DNA from: Bacteroides sp. OF04-15BH
Lineage (GTDB): Bacteria; Bacteroidota; Bacteroidia; Bacteroidales; Bacteroidaceae
DNA: 5,131 bases
Assembly (NCBI RefSeq): GCF_003477995.1
Contig: NZ_QUEM01000067.1
Location: 583-5,713, forward strand
Direction of reading: 5' to 3'
The notes under the pieces were generated by a model. It was not told the DNA's origin. It searched no databases and saw only the letters and a list, made by a program, of their open reading frames with translations. Numbering within the stretch: the first letter of the stretch is position 1; every line of letters starts with the position of its first letter. A program made the position numbers and the translations under genes. This document shows, one piece after another, positions 1 to 5,131 of this stretch.

Positions 1-39
1 ATTTTCAGTCCTTTGCTCTACCAACTGAGCTATGGCACC
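1..39 (-). tRNA. tRNA-Phe (GAA), 5' part, runs off the left edge
   Basis: Read on the minus strand, the gene starts at base 39 and gives a 7-base acceptor strand GGTGCCA, then TA, a D arm with stem GCTC/GAGC and loop AGTTGGTA, base A26, a 5' anticodon stem AAGGA, and the loop CTGAAAA. The anticodon falls on bases 6-4 and reads GAA, so it decodes phenylalanine codons UUC and UUU. Only tRNA residues 1-39 are present; the 3' anticodon strand, variable loop, T arm and acceptor end lie outside the window, so pairing of the acceptor stem cannot be checked. A consensus promoter ends 17 bases upstream, so the tRNA can be transcribed independently of thiL. Confidence 0.93.
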
Positions 40-55
40 TTCTCGTTTGCGAATG

Positions 56-86
56 CAAAGGTACGAAAAACTTTTGTATCCGCAAA
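56..86 (-). promoter_or_regulatory. Bacteroidetes-type promoter for tRNA-Phe
   Basis: On the minus strand TTTG (86-83) is followed, 19 bases later, by TACCTTTG (63-56). This is a perfect match to the known Bacteroides primary sigma factor consensus, TTTG then 19-21 bases then TAnnTTTG. Transcription would start near base 49-50, leaving a leader of about 10 bases before the mature tRNA end at 39. The flanks are very AT-rich. An inverted repeat TTTGC-GAAT-GCAAA (46-59) overlaps the -7 box, which may be chance. Confidence 0.85.
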
Positions 87-102
87 CTTTTTGAGAACTT
101 TT
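69..102. repeat. Three short direct repeats AACTTTT upstream of the tRNA promoter
   Basis: The heptamer AACTTTT occurs on the plus strand at 69-75, 85-91 and 96-102. The copies lie in and just upstream of the tRNA promoter. The third copy is the left arm of the palindrome at 96-115. They may simply reflect A/T tracts that help RNA polymerase bind; no function is shown by the sequence. Confidence 0.4.
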
Positions 103-115
103 TTCGAAAAAAGTT
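96..115 (-). terminator. Perfect 20-base palindrome at the thiL stop, possible terminator
   Basis: Bases 96-115 are a perfect inverted repeat (AACTTTTTTC then GAAAAAAGTT) that includes two bases of the thiL TAA stop codon. As RNA it would fold into an A-U stem with a tight loop. It is not a classical intrinsic terminator: the stem is poor in G-C and no U run follows it on the minus strand. Its placement at the exact end of the operon, before the independent tRNA promoter, makes a role in ending or processing the mRNA possible. Confidence 0.35.
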
Positions 116-1199
116 ATTTTAGAGGGTTCCAACCCTGTGCTTTCAGCTCAAATTCGTTGCCATCGCGGCAAATCAGAGCGCAACCAAGCTCCGGTTTGGT
201 GATGTGACCAATCAGCTTCACACCTTCCATCTGAGAAATCTTCTCGTGGTCGGAGATAGGCACGGTGAACAGCAGTTCGTAGTCTTCGCCACCGTTCAGA
301 GCACAGGTCGTTACGTTCATGTTCAGCTCCTCGGCCATGACGGCTGTCTGATAATCCAGCGGGATATGCTCCTCATAGATGCGGCAGCCCACTTTGCTCT
401 GGGTACAGATGTGGAGCAACTCAGAGCTCAGTCCGTCGGAGATATCCATCATGGCGGTCGGTTTGATGTTGGCGGCAGCCAGGGCCTCGATGATGTCGCG
501 GCGAGCTTCCGGCTTCAACTGACGCTCCAGCAGATATTCCTTACCGCTGAAATCTGGCTGTGCGCGGAGCAGTTCTTCTTCCATTTTCTGATTCTTGCTC
601 TCGCTGGCTTCTTTCAGTTGTTGGTTGAATACTGCCTTTTCGCGTTCCAGAAGCTGAAGTCCCATATAGGCAGCTCCCAAGTCACCGCTCACGCAAATCA
701 AGTCAGTGTCTTTGGCTCCGTTGCGGTAAGTAACCTTGTCCGGATCGCCTTCGCCGATGCAGGTAATGCTGATGGCCAGTCCGGTGAGTGATGAGGTGGT
801 GTCGCCTCCAACCAGATCCACGCCGTGTGCCTCGCAGGCGGTGCGCAGACCTTCGTAGAAATCCTCCATATCCTCGATGCAGAAGCGTTTGCTCAGCGCG
901 ATGGAAACAACCATCTGTTTGGGCATACCGTTCATGGCATAGATGTCGGAGAAGTTCACCATGGCTGATTTGTAGCCCAGATGCTTCAGGGGAACATAGG
1001 TCAGGTCAAAGTGAATGCCTTCCATCAGCAGGTCGGTGGTGACCAGTACCTGCTTGTCGGCCGGATATTTCAGTACGGCGCAGTCATCGCCCACACCGTA
1101 GAGTGAAGAGGGGTTCTTCAGTTCAATCTGTTCGGTCAGGTGCTTGATCAGTCCGAATTCGCCAAGAGTGGCAATTTCTGTTCTGTTTATTTCTTGCAT
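114..1199 (-). CDS. thiL: Thiamine-monophosphate kinase ThiL
   Basis: This cytosolic enzyme uses ATP to convert thiamine monophosphate to the active cofactor thiamine diphosphate, the last step of thiamine synthesis. The protein has 361 residues and the AIR synthase-like (PurM/ThiL/SelD) fold pattern: GEFGLI at 13-18, the metal/nucleotide motif GDDCA at 37-41, TTDLLMEGIHF at 54-64, NFSDIYAMNG at 82-91, VGGDTTSS at 130-137, GDLGAA at 172-177, MDISDGL at 251-257 and GGEDYELLF at 303-311. It is longer than the roughly 325 residues common for ThiL. The extra length is largely a charged segment near 190-225, rich in Glu, Lys and Gln. The ATG at 1199 places the conserved GEFGLI motif the usual short distance from the N terminus. 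It is the last gene of the operon, 46 bases after the phosphorylase stop, and no promoter match or TPP riboswitch is seen before it. Confidence 0.95.
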   Translation of the reverse strand: MQEINRTEIATLGEFGLIKHLTEQIELKNPSSLYGVGDDCAVLKYPADKQVLVTTDLLMEGIHFDLTYVPLKHLGYKSAMVNFSDIYAMNGMPKQMVVSIALSKRFCIEDMEDFYEGLRTACEAHGVDLVGGDTTSSLTGLAISITCIGEGDPDKVTYRNGAKDTDLICVSGDLGAAYMGLQLLEREKAVFNQQLKEASESKNQKMEEELLRAQPDFSGKEYLLERQLKPEARRDIIEALAAANIKPTAMMDISDGLSSELLHICTQSKVGCRIYEEHIPLDYQTAVMAEELNMNVTTCALNGGEDYELLFTVPISDHEKISQMEGVKLIGHITKPELGCALICRDGNEFELKAQGWNPLK

Positions 1200-1245
1200 G
1201 TTTGAATTTTAGTTTCACATCTATTATATAATAAGGAAGGCGAGC

Positions 1246-2055
1246 TTATGCGCGGTTGATCATCTCGCGCATGATGTCGGCCATAATCGGCTGCACGGCT
1301 TCGGCGGCGCGCTGCACTTCTTCGTGGCTCACCTCAACGATCTTGCCTTCTACACCCAGGTCGGTGATGATGCTGATGCCAAAGCACTTGATGCCGCAAT
1401 GGTTGGCGACAATCACTTCGGGCACGGTAGACATACCTACGGCATCAGCGCCCCAGATGCGGAACATCTTGTATTCGGCCGGAGTTTCGTAAGTAGGGCC
1501 CTGAGTGGCCAGATAAACTCCCTGCTGCACCTTGATGCCTTTTTCCTGCGCGATGCTCAGTGCCTGGTTGATGAGGTCTTTGCTGTAAGCCTCGTGCATA
1601 TCCAGGAAGCGGGGTCCGTTAGGGAAATTCTTTCCGCGGAGCGGATTCTCGGGCAGTGCGTTGATCTGGTCGGTGATGATCATCAGGTCGCCGATTTCGA
1701 AGTCCGGATTAGTTCCGCCGGCAGCGTTGCTCACAAACAGGGTTTTGATGCCCAGTTCGTTCATGACGCGGATAGGGAAGGTAACCTCCTTCATGGAATA
1801 GCCTTCGTAGTAATGGAAGCGGCCTTCCATGGCCATGATATCCTTCTCGCCGAGCTTACCGAAGATGAGGCGGCCGCTGTGGCCTTCTACGGTAGAAACC
1901 GGGAAGTTCGGAATATCTTTGTAGGCTATACTGTATGCGTCTGTTATTTCTTCGGCCAGTTTACCCAGACCGGAACCTAAAATGATGGCGGTAGTAGGGT
2001 TACTTGGCATTCTTTCCTTTAGCCAAGATGCTGTTTCTTGAATTTTTTCGTACAT
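1246..2055 (-). CDS. Purine nucleoside phosphorylase, trimeric (PNP/MTAP) type
   Basis: This enzyme splits purine nucleosides with phosphate into free base and (deoxy)ribose 1-phosphate, for purine salvage in the cytosol. From the ATG at 2055 it has 269 residues, the normal size of the trimeric class. Visible motifs are the phosphate loop GSGLG at 27-31, EGHSGR at 57-62, GRFHYYEGY at 78-86, SNAAGG at 109-114, GPTYET at 186-191 and a long block GADAVGMSTVPEVIVA at 202-217. By motif alignment with human PNP, Ser28, Arg79, His81, Asn110, Glu190, Met208 and His244 match active-site residues. The position of human Asn243 is Asp232 here (IITDLG). An upstream in-frame TTG at 2061 is less likely than the ATG. 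The first 56 bases lie inside lpxK in another frame, which suggests translational coupling. Often named punA or deoD-like; I leave the symbol open. Confidence 0.94.
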   Translation of the reverse strand: MYEKIQETASWLKERMPSNPTTAIILGSGLGKLAEEITDAYSIAYKDIPNFPVSTVEGHSGRLIFGKLGEKDIMAMEGRFHYYEGYSMKEVTFPIRVMNELGIKTLFVSNAAGGTNPDFEIGDLMIITDQINALPENPLRGKNFPNGPRFLDMHEAYSKDLINQALSIAQEKGIKVQQGVYLATQGPTYETPAEYKMFRIWGADAVGMSTVPEVIVANHCGIKCFGISIITDLGVEGKIVEVSHEEVQRAAEAVQPIMADIMREMINRA

Positions 2056-3112
2056 AACCAATAATGTTTTCGTTAAACGTATTTTCCTGTCCCTGCATGA
2101 ATTCTACCTTGATGGGCAGCACATACAGGTTTTTTCTGATTTCTTCGTGAAGATTCATCCCCTTCAGGCGGCTGTAGTCCTTCTCTGTGGTGATGATGAG
2201 TTTCTTTTCCGGCATATTCCGGAAGGTGTCGTACACGTTTTGCAGATCGCTTTCGGAGTAGTAGTGGTGATCCTGAAAGCTGAGTGATGTGATGTTCTTG
2301 GTGTATTGCTTCAGATCGATGAGCATTTGCTCGGGAGAGGCAATGCCGGTGAGCAGAAGTACATGCTCGTTTCTGTCGAGTGATGACAGAGGCCGGTCGT
2401 TCCTGTCGGGATGTGCGGCCTGCAGATTGCCATATCTGAAGGTGGTGAAGTATAGCTTCTGATAGGGGAAGAGATTCAGGGCCTTGCTGATCACGCGGAA
2501 GCCCATGGGCTTGATGTCGCGCGGGCATTTGGTCACGATGACGATGTTGGCCCGGTTCTTTCCTTCCTTGGGTTCACGCAGACGCCCTGCCGGCAGAAGT
2601 TTGTCTTCGGTAATCATGCGGTGATAGTCGATGAGCAGGATGTTGATGCCCGGTTTTACATAGCGGTGCTGGAAAGCATCGTCCAGTAAGATCACTTCCG
2701 TGTCTTTGGCTATGGAATCATCGCACAATTGTTCGATACCGTGGCAGCGGTCTTTGTCGACGGCCACATAGATATCGGGATATTTCTCTTTGATCTGAAA
2801 GGGCTCGTCGCCGATGTCCTGCATGCGGGTGTCCGCATGGGCCAGCACAAAGCCTTTGGTCTTGCGCTTGTAACCGCGGCTCAGGACTGCGACCTTGAAA
2901 TGCCGGTGCAACAGGTCGATCAGATATTCCGTGTGAGGGGTCTTTCCGGTGCCGCCCACAGTGATGTTGCCGATAGAAATTACCGGTATGTCGAAACTGC
3001 GCGATTTGAGCAGGCCCAGTTCAAACATTTCGTTTCGGACAAAGACGCCCGCTCCATAGAGCCAGGACAGGGGGGTCAGCCATTCATTGATTTTTATTAA
3101 ATCTCCTTCCAT
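2000..3112 (-). CDS. lpxK: Tetraacyldisaccharide 4'-kinase LpxK
   Basis: LpxK transfers phosphate from ATP to the 4' position of the tetraacyl disaccharide to make lipid IVA, an essential lipid A step on the cytosolic face of the inner membrane. The 370-residue protein has a hydrophobic or amphipathic N terminus (WLTPLSWLYGAGV, 11-23), the P-loop GNITVGGTGKTP at 48-59 with Lys57, LSRGYKRK at 77-84, GDEPFQI at 101-107, VDKDR at 118-122, and the family signature LLDDAFQHR at 142-150 containing the catalytic or magnesium-binding aspartates. LLPAGRLREP at 172-181 and ITTEKDYSRL at 307-316 are also typical. The ATG at 3112 is 15 bases after the sppA stop. No strong Shine-Dalgarno sequence precedes it, which is normal for Bacteroidetes. 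The C-terminal 18 or so residues are Lys/Asn/Arg-rich and are encoded by DNA shared with the phosphorylase start. Confidence 0.96.
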   Translation of the reverse strand: MEGDLIKINEWLTPLSWLYGAGVFVRNEMFELGLLKSRSFDIPVISIGNITVGGTGKTPHTEYLIDLLHRHFKVAVLSRGYKRKTKGFVLAHADTRMQDIGDEPFQIKEKYPDIYVAVDKDRCHGIEQLCDDSIAKDTEVILLDDAFQHRYVKPGINILLIDYHRMITEDKLLPAGRLREPKEGKNRANIVIVTKCPRDIKPMGFRVISKALNLFPYQKLYFTTFRYGNLQAAHPDRNDRPLSSLDRNEHVLLLTGIASPEQMLIDLKQYTKNITSLSFQDHHYYSESDLQNVYDTFRNMPEKKLIITTEKDYSRLKGMNLHEEIRKNLYVLPIKVEFMQGQENTFNENIIGYVRKNSRNSILAKGKNAK

Positions 3113-3127
3113 TTTTGAGCGCTTGTT

Positions 3128-4882
3128 CTAGTTGATATTAGGTTCATAAGGCATGCGAGCCTGAATCGGGTCCATGCTGTTCATCTTGCTGATGAACTGA
3201 ATGTATTCGTAATAATTTCCTAAAGTGCTCTTCAGGGCGCTTTGGATATAGTCGGTCTGCTTGTCCTGAAGCAGACTTTCATACCATTTCTGTGGTTTCG
3301 GATAGGTGGTAACCGAATAGTCGGTGATGCCGGCTTTCTTTGCCGCTCTTTCCAGAGCTGTCTGCAGAGTACCCTTCTGGTCTACCAGGCCGTTCTTTAA
3401 TGCCTGTTCTCCGGTCCATACCCGACCTTCGGCCAGTTTTCCGGTTTGTTGCAGAGGCAAGTTGCGGCCGTCGGACACTCTTTTCAGAAAGAGTCGATAG
3501 CCGGATTCGATATAGCGTTGCATGAGAGCGGTCTCTTCCGGATTGAATGGGCGCGACATTGTTCCGAAGTCGGCATGGCGGTTGGTCTGAACCGCGTCGA
3601 AGTTTAAGCCCAGCTTTTCTTTCAGTAAATTGCTGGCGTCGGGAATCATACCGAAAATGCCGATGCTACCTGTCAGGGTAGAGGGGAGGGCCACGATTTC
3701 ATTGCCGGCGCAGGCCATATAATATCCTCCCGAAGCGGCCATGCCACCCATGGAGATAATGACCGGCTTCTTGCTTTTCAGTTTTTGTATGCTGTGCCAG
3801 ATCTGTTCGGAGGCATAGGCGCTTCCTCCTCCGGAGTTGATGCGGATGACTACGGCCTTGATTTGGGAGTCATCGGCCAGTTCGGCCAAATCCCGGCATA
3901 CTTGTTTGGAGGCTATTTCGGACATATTCATGCTCGATGGGTTGTCTACGATATCTCCAAAGGCATAGTAAACGGCGATTTTTTCTGCGCCGGATTGCTT
4001 TTGGGGAATCTGTGCCAGATCGGACGGAGTGATAATCTGCGGAGAATTGCTTAGTTTGAGCTTCTCCTTAAGATATTCCTTCATGTCCTCGCGATAAAGC
4101 AATGTGTCTGCCAGATGCTTGTTTACCATTTCTGTGGCAGGGGCAAGTGACAGGAATTCGTCTGCATATCGGTTTAGGGTGTCCTTGTTTATGTGGCGTG
4201 ATTCTGCTACAGCCTGAATCATGTTGTTCCAGATGGAGTTCAGATAGCTCTGGATCTGTTCTCGGTTGGCAGGGCTCATCTCTGTGCTGGTAAACGGTTC
4301 TACCGCGGATTTGTAACTGCCCACACGGAATACTTGCATTTTCACACCGATGCGCTGCAACAGATCTTTGTAGAAAATGGGTTCGGATACCAGACCTTGC
4401 CAACTGATCTGACCGCTTGGGTTCAGAACAACCTGATCGGCTGCGCTGCATATATAGTAAGTCGTTTGGCTGTAGTTGTCACCATAACTGATGATGGGTT
4501 TGCCGCTTTTCTTGAAATCCGTCAGAGCTACTCTGATCTCTTCGGCCATAGCTGGAGTTGCCTGGGTCAGGGCACCGGCATCGAGATAGATGGCTTTAAT
4601 ATTGGGATCTTGGGCGGCACGATAAATGCTGCTTAGAGTTTGATCCAGGCCTACAGACGGATAATCCTCTCCCAGAAGATCGTTCAGGGGAGAATCTTGA
4701 ACGCGCTCTTCCAAAGCACCGTTCAATTCAATTTTCAATATGCTGTTGGACTTGATGCTCGGTACACTGCTGCCGGATATCAATAGGATAGAGATTAGAA
4801 GAATTCCGCAGAAACTTAAAAACAGAATACCGATAAGGGTGCCTAAGGTGGCAGCTAATGTATTTTTGATAAACTCTTTCAT
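3128..4882 (-). CDS. sppA: Signal peptide peptidase SppA, long (67K) form
   Basis: SppA is an inner-membrane serine protease that degrades signal peptides left after protein export, with its catalytic domain in the periplasm. From the ATG at 4882 the product has 584 residues, close to the E. coli long form with two tandem half-domains. A single hydrophobic anchor spans about residues 8-36. The N-terminal half carries the general-base lysine in VGSYKSAVEPF (Lys191). The C-terminal half carries RINSGGGS at 347-354, the nucleophile in MAASGGYYMA (Ser384) and TGSIGIFG at 404-411. GRVWTGEQALKNGLVD (486-501) is also typical of the family. These match the known Ser/Lys dyad (E. coli Lys209 and Ser409). 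The frame stays open upstream to a TTG at 4957, but that codon sits in the -33 box of the promoter, so the later ATG, which begins MKEFIKN, is the true start. It is the first gene of the operon and ends with TAG. Confidence 0.95.
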   Translation of the reverse strand: MKEFIKNTLAATLGTLIGILFLSFCGILLISILLISGSSVPSIKSNSILKIELNGALEERVQDSPLNDLLGEDYPSVGLDQTLSSIYRAAQDPNIKAIYLDAGALTQATPAMAEEIRVALTDFKKSGKPIISYGDNYSQTTYYICSAADQVVLNPSGQISWQGLVSEPIFYKDLLQRIGVKMQVFRVGSYKSAVEPFTSTEMSPANREQIQSYLNSIWNNMIQAVAESRHINKDTLNRYADEFLSLAPATEMVNKHLADTLLYREDMKEYLKEKLKLSNSPQIITPSDLAQIPQKQSGAEKIAVYYAFGDIVDNPSSMNMSEIASKQVCRDLAELADDSQIKAVVIRINSGGGSAYASEQIWHSIQKLKSKKPVIISMGGMAASGGYYMACAGNEIVALPSTLTGSIGIFGMIPDASNLLKEKLGLNFDAVQTNRHADFGTMSRPFNPEETALMQRYIESGYRLFLKRVSDGRNLPLQQTGKLAEGRVWTGEQALKNGLVDQKGTLQTALERAAKKAGITDYSVTTYPKPQKWYESLLQDKQTDYIQSALKSTLGNYYEYIQFISKMNSMDPIQARMPYEPNIN

Positions 4883-4926
4883 TTCGTAATGGCTGGTATT
4901 AATAATATATAGAAATATGATTGATG

Positions 4927-4958
4927 CAAAAATAACGGATTTAGGAGCAATAAGCAAA
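4927..4958 (-). promoter_or_regulatory. Bacteroidetes-type promoter for the sppA-lpxK-PNP-thiL operon
   Basis: On the minus strand TTTG (4958-4955) is followed, 20 bases later, by TATTTTTG (4934-4927), a perfect match to the TTTG/TAnnTTTG consensus with allowed spacing. Transcription would start near 4920, giving an AU-rich leader of about 38 bases before the sppA ATG at 4882. Upstream of the -33 box the DNA is AT-rich, with a palindrome TATTATAATA at 4970-4979. I searched the gaps before lpxK, the phosphorylase gene and thiL for the same pattern and found none, so this promoter probably serves all four genes. Confidence 0.8.
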
Positions 4959-4961
4959 TTT

Positions 4962-5102
4962 TTAGGTTCTATTATAATAAGTAGGTGGGTAGGATAGACC
5001 GTATTGCAAAATCCCGAATGTACCTTCTGAGTCTAGTCGCGGTTTAGGCGCGACTGTTTTGAGAAACCTTGCTTCTGGCTGTTTGAAACCGAAAAAGCGC
5101 AT
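4962..5102 (-). CDS. Unassigned 46-codon open frame upstream of sppA (doubtful gene)
   Basis: An ATG at 5102 opens a 46-codon frame ending with TAA at 4964-4962, just before the -33 box of the sppA promoter. The frame is also open upstream of the ATG to the window edge, so it could be the 3' end of a longer gene entering from the right. The peptide begins MRFFGFKQPEARF and ends SYPPTYYNRT. I recognise no domain, signal peptide or membrane segment. It uses several codons that are uncommon in the neighbouring genes (AGG, AGA, CTA, CGA), has no visible consensus promoter and contains a hairpin. It may be a small protein, a decayed gene end, or chance. Confidence 0.25.
   Translation of the reverse strand: MRFFGFKQPEARFLKTVAPKPRLDSEGTFGILQYGLSYPPTYYNRT
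5035..5055. repeat. GC-rich hairpin, 7-base-pair stem with 7-base loop
   Basis: AGTCGCG (5035-5041) and CGCGACT (5049-5055) are perfect inverted repeats around the loop GTTTAGG. On the plus strand the stem is followed by GTTTTG, a weak U tract, so it could act as a plus-strand intrinsic terminator. No plus-strand gene is seen that would need one. On the minus strand no U tract follows. It lies in the middle of the doubtful 46-codon frame and stands out in otherwise AT-rich DNA. Confidence 0.45.
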
Positions 5103-5131
5103 ATTTTGTCCCGTAACTGCAAAAAGACGCA

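Noticed and set aside
13..207. Plus-strand open frame of 64 codons across the tRNA and the thiL end
   Set aside because: It runs through the tRNA-Phe gene on the opposite strand and the tRNA promoter, so it is not a credible protein gene.
204..791. Plus-strand open frame of 195 codons opposite thiL
   Set aside because: It lies fully antisense to thiL, which has clear family motifs. The translation shows no recognisable domain and no plus-strand promoter is seen, so it is a shadow of thiL codon use.
1200..1245. Possible promoter or TPP riboswitch before thiL, including the palindrome TATTATATAATA at 1222-1233
   Set aside because: The 46-base gap is too short for a TPP riboswitch, and no TTTG/TAnnTTTG pattern occurs. 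The palindrome is pure A/T and may be chance.
1324..1980. Plus-strand open frame of 218 codons opposite the phosphorylase gene
   Set aside because: It lies fully antisense to a well-supported enzyme gene, with no motif and no start signals; its length follows from codon bias on the other strand.
2056..2061. Alternative TTG start for the phosphorylase two codons upstream
   Set aside because: The ATG at 2055 is a standard start and gives the normal protein length; the TTG adds only Met-Val and has no supporting signal.
2073..2528. Minus-strand alternative frame inside lpxK (151 codons)
   Set aside because: It overlaps the conserved lpxK frame, and its product is rich in His, Arg and Pro without a domain, as expected for a shifted frame.
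2729..3100. Plus-strand open frame of 123 codons opposite the lpxK 5' half
   Set aside because: It is antisense to the P-loop and catalytic region of lpxK and has no independent support.
4068..4451. Minus-strand alternative frame inside sppA (127 codons)
   Set aside because: It shares DNA with the conserved N-terminal SppA domain. The product is Arg/Ser/Cys/His-rich, typical of an off-frame reading.

Overview
The window carries a compact run of four housekeeping genes, all on the minus strand, followed at the left edge by the 5' half of a tRNA gene on the same strand. The likely source is a member of the Bacteroidales (Bacteroides, Phocaeicola or a close relative). Two perfect matches to the Bacteroidetes housekeeping promoter (TTTG, 19-21 bases, TAnnTTTG) support this, as do starts without clear Shine-Dalgarno sequences and the family-level look of the proteins. 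The genus is an inference.

Layout in the direction of transcription (right to left): (1) 4959-5131, an AT-rich leader region with a GC-rich hairpin and an unassigned 46-codon open frame; (2) a promoter at 4927-4958; (3) sppA (4882-3128), a long-form membrane-anchored signal peptide peptidase; (4) lpxK (3112-2000), the lipid A 4'-kinase; (5) a purine nucleoside phosphorylase gene (2055-1246), whose start lies inside the end of lpxK; (6) thiL (1199-114), thiamine-monophosphate kinase; (7) a 74-base AT-rich gap with a 20-base palindrome at the thiL stop and a consensus promoter; (8) tRNA-Phe(GAA), cut off by the left edge after its anticodon stem-loop begins.

The four protein genes probably form one operon driven from the promoter upstream of sppA. 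Gaps are 15 bases, a 56-base overlap and 46 bases, and I see no consensus promoter in them. The products do not share one pathway: two act at the inner membrane (SppA on signal peptides, LpxK on lipid A) and two are cytosolic metabolic enzymes (purine salvage, thiamine diphosphate synthesis). The arrangement therefore looks like a general growth-linked operon, not a dedicated system.

No mobile element, CRISPR array, phage gene or defence system is visible. The points most worth checking are the aspartate at the purine-binding position of the phosphorylase, the out-of-frame lpxK/phosphorylase overlap, and the unexplained open frame with an internal hairpin upstream of sppA.
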